64,000 nt of DNA from Deltaproteobacteria bacterium HGW-Deltaproteobacteria-15 (GCA_002840535.1 PHBH01000007.1:62001-126000), one strand, 5' to 3'; counted from the stretch's first letter, positions 8,776 to 16,859 are shown. The notes: generated from the letters alone by a model not told the origin. A program made the numbers and translations.

Positions 8776-9924
8776 TCAGTGTTTCTGCTTCTTCAGGACA
8801 ATCCTGCCTGCGGGAAGAACGCACAGCGCCAGGATGGCCAGCACCCCGAATCCCATTGCGAAGCTTCCGGTCGCATCCTTGGAAAATCCGAAGAGCAGCG
8901 TGAAAAGCACGGCGCCGAGATTTGCGAGGAAATTGACAAATCCGATCATCGTGGCAATGGAATCTTTTTCGACCGCAGCGGAGGCCAGATGGAACAGCGC
9001 TCCGAAGTTGATGGAGGAGAAAAGGGCCGCCAGAAATGAGAGAGGAAGAAGGAACTCCGGACCATTGGCTGCAAACAGTCCGATAAAGATCAATCCCAGG
9101 ATCAGGATGGACCCGTTTGCGACAAGAAGAGGCGAAATTCTCAGAAGGGCGAAACCTCCCAGAAAACGGCCGGTCCCGCTGATGAGCAGAACCGCTATTC
9201 CGCCCCAAGCAAGTTGGGCAGGCGAGGAATCGACCCAGAACTCGGCAAGAAGCGACGGAATCCAATTGCCGAGATTGATCATGGTTCCCCAGGAGAGGGC
9301 GTGATACAGGCCCAGTACCCAAACCACCTTTAGACCGGCCAGGCCGCGCAACCGTATGGCTCTTCCCGGTGAGAGCTGCGCCGGGGCCGGACGAATCCCG
9401 AAACAGAGAACGAGGAGGAGCAGGCTAAAGAGTGCCGGCAGGAGATAGATCCATCGCCATTGAAAGATGATCAGCCTGGGAAGGAGGTAATACGCAAGGA
9501 TGTTCCCGAATGAGAAGAGGCCGGCGAAAAACCCCTGGTAAGTCCCTGTGCGGCCCTGGGGAGTATGAACTGAAATCAACTTCATGAGGGTGACAAAGGA
9601 GAGTGCGGTGCCGATGCCGGCAAGGACTCTTCCCAGAACTGCAAGGGCGAAGAAAGGACCTGCAGCCGGCAAGAGATTCCCGCAAACCAGAAAAGCCATT
9701 GCCATCTTCAAGGTGAGCCTGATTCCAAACCTGTCCGCCACCAGGCCGGCCGGGATCTGAATGAGGGCATGAGACCAAAGAAGCGCGCTCATGAGGATCG
9801 ATATGCCGGTGTAGGAAATATCGTAGAGGTCCATCAGTACAGACATCCCGGGCGGGATGTTCAGGAAAACGATCCCCACGTTCAGTGATGCAAGATAAGC
9901 GAACCGGATCTCTCTATTCAGCAT
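8776..9924 (-). CDS. MFS permease
   Basis: This 382-residue, 12-helix major facilitator protein has the hallmark loop-2/3 motif, seen as GLVADRFGIRLTLK (residues about 60-73). The pattern in helix 4-5 (GRVLAGIGTALSFVTLMKLIS) is typical of the oxalate/formate, nitrate/nitrite-porter and sugar-acid branches. Substrate is not readable. It is preceded on the same strand, 16 bases upstream, by a tiny membrane-protein gene (9941-10138) with a good ribosome-binding site, so the two are probably one transcript. It converges with the membrane acyltransferase gene, 35 bases apart. Confidence 0.8.
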   Translation of the reverse strand: MLNREIRFAYLASLNVGIVFLNIPPGMSVLMDLYDISYTGISILMSALLWSHALIQIPAGLVADRFGIRLTLKMAMAFLVCGNLLPAAGPFFALAVLGRVLAGIGTALSFVTLMKLISVHTPQGRTGTYQGFFAGLFSFGNILAYYLLPRLIIFQWRWIYLLPALFSLLLLVLCFGIRPAPAQLSPGRAIRLRGLAGLKVVWVLGLYHALSWGTMINLGNWIPSLLAEFWVDSSPAQLAWGGIAVLLISGTGRFLGGFALLRISPLLVANGSILILGLIFIGLFAANGPEFLLPLSFLAALFSSINFGALFHLASAAVEKDSIATMIGFVNFLANLGAVLFTLLFGFSKDATGSFAMGFGVLAILALCVLPAGRIVLKKQKH

Positions 9925-9940
9925 GCGGATCCCTGGTCTA

Positions 9941-10138
9941 TCACCGATCCGCCCTGATTTCCATTTCGATTTTATTAAACCGTACTTTCATCTTTTTCGG
10001 TCTTGCAGGTTTTATCAGGTCCATCTTGATTAGAGTCGCATATGGAATCTCCTTATCGTCCTCTCTTCTTGAGGATACAATTCCGGTGAGAACGACAACG
10101 AGTGAGATGAGGATCGCTATGATGATTACCGAATTCAT
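9941..10138 (-). CDS. Small single-span membrane protein
   Basis: This is a 65-residue ORF with a strong ribosome-binding site (AAAGGGGGA, six bases before ATG). Residues 3-20 form one hydrophobic helix (IIIAILISLVVVLTGIV), followed by a highly charged tail (SSRREDDKEIP ... RPKKMKVRFNKIEMEI). It sits 16 bases upstream of the MFS permease and is probably co-transcribed with it. It may be a small accessory subunit of the transporter, or an unrelated regulatory membrane peptide. I recognise no family. Confidence 0.5.
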   Translation of the reverse strand: MNSVIIIAILISLVVVLTGIVSSRREDDKEIPYATLIKMDLIKPARPKKMKVRFNKIEMEIRADR

Positions 10139-10304
10139 GAGGTTTCCCCCTTTAAAGCTCGTCTTACGATTGACTCCTGCACATCAATAGGATCAATTCT
10201 TGTGCCTCGGCGGCAGGCTTGGGAGGGGTAGAGATTTGGCTTTTGATTACAGAGGGATTGAAAGGATCGGGCAAAAAAGCCTCATCTGGCGGGCTGCCGG
10301 AGAA

Positions 10305-10344
10305 TGTAACGAGTTACAACCCTGTAACTTTACAGACGTGTAAC
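10305..10344 (+). promoter_or_regulatory. Clustered TGTAAC sites: candidate autoregulatory operator
   Basis: The inverted pair TGTAAC-GA-GTTACA (10305-10318) is followed by two direct TGTAAC copies at 10323-10328 and 10339-10344. The distances between the starts of the forward copies are 18 and 16 bases. The array overlaps a plausible promoter (10329-10356), as expected for an operator bound by an antitoxin-type repressor. Confidence 0.5.
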
Positions 10345-10356
10345 AACCCTTATCCT
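10329..10356 (+). promoter_or_regulatory. Candidate sigma-70 promoter for the AbiEii-like pair
   Basis: TTTACA at 10329-10334 and TATCCT at 10351-10356 are separated by 16 bases, inside or next to the TGTAAC array. A second option is TTGGAC 10358-10363 with TATGCT 10383-10388 (19-base gap). Distance to the ATG at 10430 is suitable for either. Confidence 0.35.
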
Positions 10357-10429
10357 GTTGGACAAAGACAACACGCCCGATTTATGCTACTGTACACTTC
10401 GATTTTCAACTTTCAGGCTGAGTCTAACC

Positions 10430-10756
10430 ATGCAAAACGCACCGACGCCCTCTTCTACATCGGAAAACCTCCCGGAGGTGCTTCGGCCGTTCTTCTGGGA
10501 TACCGATTTCCAGAAACTCGATATAAGCAAAGACTCTTTTTCGATCATCAGCAGGCTTCTTGAGCTTGGGGATGAAACGGCGATAAGGATCCTGTTGAAG
10601 CTGTACACGGCTAAGGAGATCGTTTCAGTCCTGCAGAGGAGCCGATCCCTTTCGACCCGGTCGCGAAATTTCTGGAATATCTTTTTTGAAACGGATGTTC
10701 GACTATGCACCCCGAAACGCTACCCGACTCCTTATGGGCGCTGCTCCCCAGATTAG
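10430..10756 (+). CDS. Antitoxin-like protein of the DUF6922 type
   Basis: This 108-residue protein starts at the ATG giving MQNAPTPS; a longer frame to 10358 would run into the operator and promoter. The core (LPEVLRPFFWD, FSIISRLLELGDETAIRILL, YTAKEIVSVLQRSRSLSTRSRNFW) matches the small helical proteins that commonly precede AbiEii-family nucleotidyltransferases and are annotated DUF6922. In AbiE systems the upstream protein is an antitoxin that represses its own promoter. Its end overlaps the downstream toxin-like gene by 52 bases in another frame, which suggests translational coupling. The antitoxin role is inferred from context. Confidence 0.6.
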   Translation: MQNAPTPSSTSENLPEVLRPFFWDTDFQKLDISKDSFSIISRLLELGDETAIRILLKLYTAKEIVSVLQRSRSLSTRSRNFWNIFFETDVRLCTPKRYPTPYGRCSPD

Positions 10757-11352
10757 ATAGGATTCCAGGGATTTCTCGTGCCTATCTCGGCGGAGGCTCG
10801 GCACTGGCCCTTTTCCTGGGCCACAGGAAATCGGAAGACCTCGATTTCTTTTTACCCGAGGATTTTGAAGAAGAGGACTTCCTCAATCGGGCGCGGCTTG
10901 AAAAGCTCGACATCCTCCTGCTCCATCAGACCTCTGCCCATACGGTGCTGCTGGTAGACAAGGTCAAGGTCGATCTGATCAAGGAAAGGATGCCACTGAG
11001 ATTTCCTCTCCTGCCCCTGCATCCACAGATGACAAATTTGAAGATGGCTGATCCAAGGGACATCGGCCGGATGAAGATCCTGTCCATCGGCAGCAGGGGC
11101 AACAGAAAGGATTTCATCGATCTTTTCTGTCTTACAAGGGAGATCATCTCTCTGGAGTCATTGCTTGCCTTGGCCATGGAGGAAAGCCCGGGGATCAAAT
11201 ACAGCAAGCTTCATTTTCTGAAAGGAATAGTGGATTTTGAAGAGGCCGATCTGCAAAGCGAGCCCGTGATGATTTGGGGCATGTCATGGGCTGAGATAAA
11301 AAAGGTGCTGCTCGAGGAAGTGAAGGAAATCGCAAAAAGGACCGTCGAATAG
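10705..11352 (+). CDS. AbiEii-like nucleotidyltransferase (toxin-like)
   Basis: This 215-residue protein carries the nucleotidyltransferase core of the AbiEii/AbiGii family: LGGGSALALFLGHRKSEDLDFF around residues 28-49 (GG-x2-LAL and the D-x-D metal site), with KVDLIKERM providing a third acidic strand near residue 91. AbiEii-type proteins are GTP- or NTP-binding toxins of type IV-like toxin/antitoxin and phage-defence modules. The partner is the overlapping gene at 10430-10756. The closing part (AEIKKVLLEEVKEIAKRTVE) is helical. Whether this pair defends against phage, acts in plasmid-type stabilisation, or is inert is not shown by sequence. Confidence 0.7.
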   Translation: MHPETLPDSLWALLPRLDRIPGISRAYLGGGSALALFLGHRKSEDLDFFLPEDFEEEDFLNRARLEKLDILLLHQTSAHTVLLVDKVKVDLIKERMPLRFPLLPLHPQMTNLKMADPRDIGRMKILSIGSRGNRKDFIDLFCLTREIISLESLLALAMEESPGIKYSKLHFLKGIVDFEEADLQSEPVMIWGMSWAEIKKVLLEEVKEIAKRTVE

Positions 11353-11373
11353 GCGAACGCTGCGTCTTCAGGG

Positions 11374-12312
11374 TCATTCTTCGCCGACGGCCTTCAGGAT
11401 CTTGACCAGCATTTCGTCCCGCCAGCTCGCGATCTCCTCGATCGTCTTGTCGCGGATGACTCTCATTTGCCGAACCGCTTTGCAGGCAGAGGCGGCAGTG
11501 GAGGAGGGGATTGCGGTCCAATTCACCATGCTTTCCCATCGAACACGGTAAGAATCTCCAAGCGTCCTGAAGAAGTTCTCCACCCCGTTTCCCGCCAGGT
11601 GGATTCTGAGGAACGGCCCCAGTATCGGATCCCTGAGTCCTATGCCTGTGCGAAAGGCCTTGTCCACATCCTCGGCACTGGCGACTCCTTTCTCGACCAG
11701 ATCGAGCGATTCCCGCAGCAACGCAGCCTGCAGGCGGTTCACGATATAGCCCGGCACCTCAACATTGAGCACGACGGGGGATTTGCCCAGGTACTCCATG
11801 AACCGCTTAGCCAGCGCGACAGTCTCCGGGGACGTCTTCTTGCCCCCTGCGATCTCCACGCAGGGGAGGAGATGGACGGGGAGCATGGGATGGACGAGCA
11901 CGCACCGCTCGGGTCTTGAAACAGCCTTTTGGATTTCAGTCATCAGCAAACCGGAGGCGCTGCTCGCAAGAACGGCGTCAGCCGGCGCGAACCGATCCAT
12001 ATCCGCAAAGACTATCTTCTTGATCTCATAATTGTCAGGCACGGATTCCTGAACGTATGCGGCGTCCGAGACCGCCTCTTCGATCGCTGTTGTGGTGTGG
12101 ATCCTTTCAAAGGCGCGATCCGCTTCTCCCCGATCGAGAAGATCGTGAGCCGCAAGAAAGCTCAGATGCTTTCTGACCCGGTTCAGTCCCTCCTGGAGAA
12201 GGGATTCGGATGTGTCCTGGAGCATGACCGAGCTGCATCGAATGGAAAAAACCGTTGCCCATCCCTGCCCGATCAGCCCTGCACCAATGCACGCAACACG
12301 AGAAATGTTCAT
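11374..12312 (-). CDS. L-carnitine-dehydrogenase-like 3-hydroxyacyl dehydrogenase
   Basis: This 312-residue NAD-dependent dehydrogenase starts at the ATG preceded by GGAGGATGAA. It has a Rossmann nucleotide site at the N-terminus (VACIGAGLIGQGWA), the 3-hydroxyacyl-CoA dehydrogenase landmarks ASSASGLL and HPMLPVHLLPCVEI, and the C-terminal dimer domain beginning VPGYIVNRLQAALLRE. The lambda-crystallin/L-carnitine dehydrogenase branch has this size and HPxxPxxxLPxVE motif. It oxidises L-carnitine or a similar 3-hydroxy acid to the 3-oxo form. The next gene upstream on the same strand is a BKACE enzyme, the known partner in carnitine breakdown (3-dehydrocarnitine plus acetyl-CoA gives betainyl-CoA and acetoacetate), which supports that assignment. 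Other 3-hydroxy acids remain possible. Confidence 0.7.
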   Translation of the reverse strand: MNISRVACIGAGLIGQGWATVFSIRCSSVMLQDTSESLLQEGLNRVRKHLSFLAAHDLLDRGEADRAFERIHTTTAIEEAVSDAAYVQESVPDNYEIKKIVFADMDRFAPADAVLASSASGLLMTEIQKAVSRPERCVLVHPMLPVHLLPCVEIAGGKKTSPETVALAKRFMEYLGKSPVVLNVEVPGYIVNRLQAALLRESLDLVEKGVASAEDVDKAFRTGIGLRDPILGPFLRIHLAGNGVENFFRTLGDSYRVRWESMVNWTAIPSSTAASACKAVRQMRVIRDKTIEEIASWRDEMLVKILKAVGEE

Positions 12313-12354
12313 TTCATCCTCCAAGTAGTGGTGTGATTCGTCAACCAAATAAGA

Positions 12355-12419
12355 TGTCAGGTTTCAGGTGTCAGGTGTCAGCAAACCCCGACCTGAAACC
12401 AGAACACTGAAACCTGACA
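12355..12419. repeat. Imperfect inverted repeat of the GTCAGGTTTCAG family
   Basis: TGTCAGGTTTCAG (12355-12367) is the perfect complement of CTGAAACCTGACA (12407-12419). Between them are a further direct copy (GGTGTCAGGTGTCAG) and another ACCTGAAACC. It fills the gap between the BKACE and dehydrogenase genes. I recall similar TCAGGTGTCAGGTTTCAG elements scattered in Desulfobacterota genomes; here they can form a long hairpin in the operon mRNA. Confidence 0.55.
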
Positions 12420-12437
12420 CCTTTTTCACGTTAGGGA

Positions 12438-13274
12438 TCACTGAGTCAGAGGGTCTCGAACCTTCAGGATGTCCCGCGCCTCCCTGGGACTGGCGATATC
12501 CCGGCCATAGGCATTCGCAATGCGGACGATTCGCTCCACAAACTGGGCGTTGCTTCGAGCGAGAACCCCTTTGGAGAAATAGAGGTTGTCTTCCAGGCCG
12601 ACCCTGATATGCCCTCCCATGACCATGGCCATCATGGCTATGGGAAGATGGTCCTTTCCGATGCCGATAGCCGACCATACGGCGTTTTCAGGAATCTGCT
12701 CTTGCAGGTAGAGAAGAGATCGAGGAGTCGTGGGCGCTCCCCAGGGCGTGCCCAGCACGAACTGAAAATAAAGGGGATCCTCCAGTTTTCCTTGTTCTCT
12801 CATACGAAGGCAGGTGACGATCATCCCCGAGTCGAAGATCTCCAACTCCGGTTTCACGCCCAGGGTTTTCATCCGCAGGGCGGCCGCTTCCAGAAATTCG
12901 GGAGGATTGGCGAAGACCGCGCCCCCCAGATTGATCGAACCCGCATCGAAAGAGGCAAGCTCGGGTCCTAGAGAGAGGGGTTCGAGCCGCTCCTCCGTGG
13001 GGAGGTTTCTGCCCGGAATGCCGCTGGTGGTCAGGCACAGGATAAGATCGGTCCTTTCGCGGAGCGGTTCGACCACCCTCCGGAAGATCTCCACATCCTG
13101 CGTTCCGAGACCCGTCCCGGGATCCCTGACGTGGATATGAACCGCGGCCGCCCCGGCATTCCAGCACTCTACTGCGGACTGCACGAGCTCTTCCGGGGTA
13201 ATCGGGATGAATGGGGAGGCATCGCGGGAGATGCGGCTTCCGGTGAGCGCTGCGGTGACGATCAGTTTCGTCAT
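12438..13274 (-). CDS. BKACE-family beta-keto acid cleavage enzyme (DUF849)
   Basis: This 278-residue enzyme starts at the ATG behind GAGGAG. The family, typified by 3-keto-5-aminohexanoate cleavage enzyme (Kce), condenses a beta-keto acid with acetyl-CoA to give acetoacetate and a new CoA ester, using a zinc ion. The zinc ligands are visible: His46 and His48 in AAVHIHVRD and a glutamate in HIRVGLEDNLYF. Other conserved blocks are SFDAGSINLGG, ELEIFDSGM and VLGTPWGAP. It is adjacent to the carnitine-dehydrogenase-like gene, so the favoured substrate is 3-dehydrocarnitine; Kce activity in lysine fermentation is less likely because the other lysine genes are absent. The two genes are separated by a 125-base hairpin-containing gap. 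Confidence 0.85.
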   Translation of the reverse strand: MTKLIVTAALTGSRISRDASPFIPITPEELVQSAVECWNAGAAAVHIHVRDPGTGLGTQDVEIFRRVVEPLRERTDLILCLTTSGIPGRNLPTEERLEPLSLGPELASFDAGSINLGGAVFANPPEFLEAAALRMKTLGVKPELEIFDSGMIVTCLRMREQGKLEDPLYFQFVLGTPWGAPTTPRSLLYLQEQIPENAVWSAIGIGKDHLPIAMMAMVMGGHIRVGLEDNLYFSKGVLARSNAQFVERIVRIANAYGRDIASPREARDILKVRDPLTQ

Positions 13275-13291
13275 GAAAAATCTCCTCAACT

Positions 13292-13321
13292 CTGCCACAA
13301 AGGCACAAAGGCACTAAGAAG
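13292..13321. repeat. Short dispersed ACAAAGGCAC-type repeat
   Basis: The sequence CTGCCACAAAGGCACAAAGG continues GCACTAAGAAG. It belongs to the same family (consensus CGCAAAGGCGCCAAGGCGC, then TAAGAAAG) as the paired elements at 37817-37903. No coding role. Confidence 0.5.
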
Positions 13322-13382
13322 CTCATTGTCATTTGCTTGGATACTATGCAATTCAACGCTTCTACGCAATTTGAAATCATCC

Positions 13383-14090
13383 TCACCTCAGCAACACCCT
13401 TCGAGGTTTGAGGTCGGCCAGCCGGTCGCAGAGGGTGCCGGCGTCGGTGGGGTAGAGAAGGTGCTGCCATCCGCCCACATAGGCAAGACGGCCGGTTGTC
13501 ATCCGATCAAAGCGAATCCTGATCTGCTCCGCAAGATGGGACTCCCTTTTCTGCCAGGCAGGATCTTCCAACCACTCCCGAACATAAGGGTTGAGGCAGC
13601 TCTTCTCTTTTTCGGCGAGCAGTCTCGATGCCAGCCCATAACTCCTCCTTGTGGAGGACCGGGAATCCTCCTGCTCCGCACTCCACAGGGCTTTGAGATT
13701 TTCGAAATCGAGCATTTCATTCCATTCTTCTCCAATCAGACGTTTGCTTTCCGATGAGAGGTCGATGCAATGGATGCGGGCGCCGCTGTCCCGGCAGAAA
13801 CGGATTGAGGAACTGTACTCAAAGGGCATCAGAATTTGTGTGAACAGAGCCTGGACAGGCTCCACGGATTTCGAGAAAACTCCGCGGATTCCGGACAGGC
13901 GGTCGATCCTTTTTGCCAGGATACTGCGCAGGCGGCGCATGTTTCTTCGCCTGTAGGCGAGACCATAGGGACTGACCTCCACCAGGATGATCGAGGGATT
14001 CTCCCTTCTCAGGAGATTACCCAAGCGGGTCGCTCCGTCAGGATCGCCGTGGACAGTGCCGATCAGGAGGAGTTCCTTGTCTTCATCCAT
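13383..14090 (-). CDS. TIKI/TraB/GumN-family protein
   Basis: This 235-residue protein from ATG 14090 may instead start at GTG 14108. The TIKI superfamily (TraB, PrgY, GumN) is defined by two GX2H motifs plus a conserved acidic residue, and members are metalloprotease-like or pheromone-blocking proteins. Here the first motif is LIGTVHGDPDG (GTVH, residues 11-14), the acid is in IILVEVSPYG, and the second motif is YVGGWQHLL (GWQH, near residue 210). No signal peptide or membrane span is seen, so it is probably cytoplasmic. It is isolated upstream of the BKACE pair, with no obvious partner. A second TIKI domain occurs in the gene at 42754-44448. Confidence 0.6.
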   Translation of the reverse strand: MDEDKELLLIGTVHGDPDGATRLGNLLRRENPSIILVEVSPYGLAYRRRNMRRLRSILAKRIDRLSGIRGVFSKSVEPVQALFTQILMPFEYSSSIRFCRDSGARIHCIDLSSESKRLIGEEWNEMLDFENLKALWSAEQEDSRSSTRRSYGLASRLLAEKEKSCLNPYVREWLEDPAWQKRESHLAEQIRIRFDRMTTGRLAYVGGWQHLLYPTDAGTLCDRLADLKPRRVLLR

Positions 14091-14165
14091 CTTCGTCCAG
14101 CTCTTCACGCGTGATCTAAACTGAGTTTATCCCCGTTTGGGTGCATGTCAACCTCGGAAAGTCAT

Positions 14166-14192
14166 GACAGGATCACAGGATGAACAGGATTT
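14166..14192. repeat. Dispersed ACAGGAT-type repeat
   Basis: GACAGGAT-CACAGGAT-GAACAGGATTT is a degenerate triple copy of ACAGGAT. This family recurs in intergenic DNA of many bacteria. It lies in the leader of the DMT exporter, which argues against the long upstream start for that gene. Confidence 0.45.
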
Positions 14193-14256
14193 CTTCCTGG
14201 TTGAGATTTGTTTACGGCTGTGCCATTTTGTCCGGACCCGGAGAAAGGGGGTATCC

Positions 14257-15186
14257 GTGAGGCCCACGCGTGAATCCGATGGGAAGACATCCTCATCGTG
14301 GCATCTGAGAGCCTGGGGGGTGATCCTGGTCAACCTGGCCACGCTGGCCTGGTCCACGAACGCCATTCTCGGCCGATGGCTGCGGGAGGATATCGGACCC
14401 TTGACGATCACTTCTTTTCGCTTCACCGTGGCCACGGCATTCTTCTGTATTCTTCTGCGTGGAAGGCCGCCGGAGGAGCAGCGGTTGGGGAAGGACAGAT
14501 GGTGGATCATCGCAATGGGCCTTTGCGGGGTGGTTCTTTTCAGCCCCTTGCTCTACCTGGGCCTCCGCTACTCCACCGCAGTCAATTCTTCCCTGATCCA
14601 GGGATTTTCTCCCCTGATCACGGCCCTGATCGCCGGATGGGTGATCCAGGAACCGGTCACCCGCAGACAGATGACGGGGGCGGCTGTGGCGTTCATTGGA
14701 GTGGTGGGGCTCATCTCCGGGGGTTCGCTTGCCTTTCTGCTCCGTCTCCAGTTCAATGCAGGAGACCTGATCCTGCTTGGCGCGGCCGTCATCTGGGCAT
14801 TGTACTCGGTATTGGGACGAAGGGTAATGCGCGGCCGGTCAGCGGTCTCGGCAACGGCCTTTTCAACCCTTTTCGGGCTCCCCATAGTCGTTGCGGGGGC
14901 GATACTCGAGATGGTGTACTTTCCGCCGAATCTGCGTATCGGTACCATCGCCGCCATCGTCCACATCTGCATCGTTCCCACTATCCTCGGCTTCTGGTGC
15001 TGGAACAAGGCTGTGCAGTCCCTCGGGGCAAGCGGCGCCATGGTTTTCTACAATACCCTTCCTTTATATGGGGTGCTTCTGGGGGCGATTCTTCTGAACG
15101 AGCCGGTGGGTCCGCCTCAGATATTCTCCGGAGGATTGATCATTGCCGGAGGGCTTATGGGCACCTTGGGCGGGTGGAGGCGATAA
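14257..15186 (+). CDS. DMT-superfamily exporter (EamA family)
   Basis: This 309-residue protein starts at a GTG preceded by AAAGGGGG; earlier in-frame ATGs read through a dispersed repeat. Two EamA units of five helices each are visible (first about 20-150, second about 160-300). The typical sequence WSTNAILGRWL in helix 1 and the second-half start LILLGAAVIWALYSVLGRR fit the drug/metabolite transporter superfamily. Members export amino acids, purines or metabolites; substrate not readable. It appears to be a single-gene unit. Confidence 0.8.
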   Translation: MRPTRESDGKTSSSWHLRAWGVILVNLATLAWSTNAILGRWLREDIGPLTITSFRFTVATAFFCILLRGRPPEEQRLGKDRWWIIAMGLCGVVLFSPLLYLGLRYSTAVNSSLIQGFSPLITALIAGWVIQEPVTRRQMTGAAVAFIGVVGLISGGSLAFLLRLQFNAGDLILLGAAVIWALYSVLGRRVMRGRSAVSATAFSTLFGLPIVVAGAILEMVYFPPNLRIGTIAAIVHICIVPTILGFWCWNKAVQSLGASGAMVFYNTLPLYGVLLGAILLNEPVGPPQIFSGGLIIAGGLMGTLGGWRR

Positions 15187-15190
15187 CATC

Positions 15191-15214
15191 TATCATTTGT
15201 CATTTAGCATTTGA
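15191..15214. repeat. TCATTTGTCATTT-type dispersed repeat
   Basis: TATCATTTGTCATTTAGCAT continues TTGA, directly after the exporter stop. A related TCATTGGTCATTT element is at 20663-20690. It is non-coding. Confidence 0.35.
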
Positions 15215-15386
15215 ACTCCGGCCAGCCATTGGCTCTTGGGATCTTCCGATACAAGGATAATCGTCTGCATGTCCTGCTACTCCTTTAGCCCGAATTCCTG
15301 GTGAATTTCGTCCCCAATGATTGCAAGGTAACACCTGCAAAGTCAGATCCGTATTAGGAATGCTTTAGATTTCGGAGAGGATTTTC

Positions 15387-15415
15387 CTTACAAATTCCTA
15401 ACATGAACCTAATAT
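15387..15415 (+). promoter_or_regulatory. Candidate sigma-70 promoter of the arsenate reductase gene
   Basis: CTTACA (15387-15392) and TAATAT (15410-15415) are separated by 17 bases, 67 bases before the ATG. No operator was identified. Confidence 0.45.
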
Positions 15416-15481
15416 GCTCTGAATTCTCAGGGCGTAACCCTGCAGAAGTTGATGGAATCGGATTAGCGTGGGAGGAACATC

Positions 15482-15934
15482 ATGGACAGGATCAGAGTAT
15501 TGTTTGTCTGCACTCACAATTCGGCGAGGAGCGTCATGGCCGAAACATTCCTGAATTCGCTTGGAAGCGGACGCTTTCATGCGGAAAGCGCGGGACTCGA
15601 GCCCAGAGAAACCAATCCTCTGGTCGTCAGGGCAATGAAGGAAGAAGGTTATGACTTGAGCGGCCGGCAGGGAAACAGCATCTTTGAATATTTCAAGGAA
15701 GGGCGCCTTTACGATTATGTGGTGTATGTCTGCGCCAGTGAAGACGAGGACCGGTGCCCGGTCTTCCCGGGCGTGAGGAGATCCCTCCATTGGCCTTTCC
15801 CCGATCCCTCCAAATTGCAGGGGACCGAAGAAGAAAAGCTCTCCCAGATACGCCGGATCCGGGATCAGATCAGATCGAAGGTTGAAACATGGATTCACGA
15901 AATCACTTGTGTCTTCAAGGGGGGACTGCAATAA
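15482..15934 (+). CDS. arsC: Arsenate reductase / low-molecular-weight phosphatase, thioredoxin-type
   Basis: This 150-residue protein has a strong ribosome-binding site (GGGAGGAACATC). It has the low-molecular-weight phosphatase P-loop C10-THNSAR-S17 and the two further cysteines needed for thioredoxin-coupled arsenate reduction: Cys84 (VYVCASEDED) and Cys92 (RCPVFPG). This matches the Cys10/82/89 triad of the S. aureus-type ArsC. The WPFPDPSKL motif with its aspartate is the general-acid loop. It reduces arsenate to arsenite in the cytoplasm, normally followed by export; no arsB or arsR is nearby. It sits upstream of the phosphate regulon, which is sensible because arsenate enters through phosphate uptake. 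Whether it shares a transcript with phoB is unclear (222-base gap). Confidence 0.8.
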   Translation: MDRIRVLFVCTHNSARSVMAETFLNSLGSGRFHAESAGLEPRETNPLVVRAMKEEGYDLSGRQGNSIFEYFKEGRLYDYVVYVCASEDEDRCPVFPGVRRSLHWPFPDPSKLQGTEEEKLSQIRRIRDQIRSKVETWIHEITCVFKGGLQ

Positions 15935-16086
15935 TTCCTCGATCTCTTGGTGCCGCATCTCAGAAGCAGGGCGTCATCTCGACTCCCGCGATCGGCACGG
16001 GACAGACTGCGCTGGGATAGATCAGACCTGCGGGGGGCGGGAGAAATGACACTATTGATCGGGTTATTCGCGCGGCGCAGCATTCG

Positions 16087-16117
16087 GGCGCTTACAGTAT
16101 TTACTGCCCCAAGCGCC
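16087..16117. other. Hairpin between arsC and phoB
   Basis: GGCGCTT (16087-16093) pairs with AAGCGCC (16111-16117) around a 17-base loop, 40 bases upstream of phoB. It is not followed by a T-run, so it is not a clear terminator. Its role is unknown. Confidence 0.3.
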
Positions 16118-16156
16118 AGGCCAGGTTTCCGAATCCGAGACATCTGAAATCCCTTT

Positions 16157-16855
16157 ATGCGAAAGACCATGTCGAACCCCACGATCCTTGTAGTCGATGA
16201 CGAAGAAGACCTGCTGGAACTCCTGAAGTACGATCTTACCCGGGAGGGCTTCAAGGTGGTGTGCGCGTCCACCGGCGAGCAGGCGCTTGTAATGGCGCGA
16301 TCCGAAATCCCGGACCTGATCCTCCTCGATCTCATGCTGCCCGGTCTGGACGGCCTACAGGTAACCAGGCGGTTGAAAGAGGACTCGGAAACCCGGGATA
16401 TCCCCATTGCCATGCTGACCGCCAGGGGAGAAGAGGCGGACATCGTGACCGGGCTCGAACTGGGCGCCGAGGATTACATTACAAAGCCTTTCAGCAAGAG
16501 GGTCCTCGCCGCCAGGCTGAAGACCCTCTTGCGCAGAAAAAGGGCGGAACCCGCAGATGGAGAGGCGCCCCTCACGATCAGGGATCTTACCATTCATCCC
16601 GGCAGGCATGAGGTTCTGGTGAAGGGAGCGCGCGTCCAGCTCACGTTCACCGAGTTTGGGATCCTCCATTTTCTCGCCCGAAGGCCCGGCTGGGTCTTCA
16701 CCCGCACCCAGATCGTGGATGCGGTGAGGGGGGAGGATTACTTCGTCACGGACAGGGCAATCGATGTGCAGATCGTGGGTCTCCGAAAGAAGTTGGGTAT
16801 GGCTGCGGCATACATCGAGACCGTCCGAGGGGTCGGTTACAGGTTCAAGGAATAG
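16157..16855 (+). CDS. phoB: Phosphate regulon response regulator
   Basis: This 232-residue OmpR/PhoB-type regulator begins a seven-gene phosphate cluster. The receiver domain (residues 8-122) has the acidic pair in VVDDEED, phosphoacceptor Asp58 in LLDLMLPG, the switch threonine in MLTARG and the lysine in ITKPFS. The C-terminal winged helix (about 135-232) has the recognition and wing sequences LTFTEFGILHFL and ETVRGVGYRFKE. In the known pathway it is phosphorylated by PhoR on low phosphate and activates pst genes and others. The start could also be ATG 16169. The kinase gene begins 4 bases after its stop. Confidence 0.92.
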   Translation: MRKTMSNPTILVVDDEEDLLELLKYDLTREGFKVVCASTGEQALVMARSEIPDLILLDLMLPGLDGLQVTRRLKEDSETRDIPIAMLTARGEEADIVTGLELGAEDYITKPFSKRVLAARLKTLLRRKRAEPADGEAPLTIRDLTIHPGRHEVLVKGARVQLTFTEFGILHFLARRPGWVFTRTQIVDAVRGEDYFVTDRAIDVQIVGLRKKLGMAAAYIETVRGVGYRFKE

Positions 16856-16859
16856 ATCA

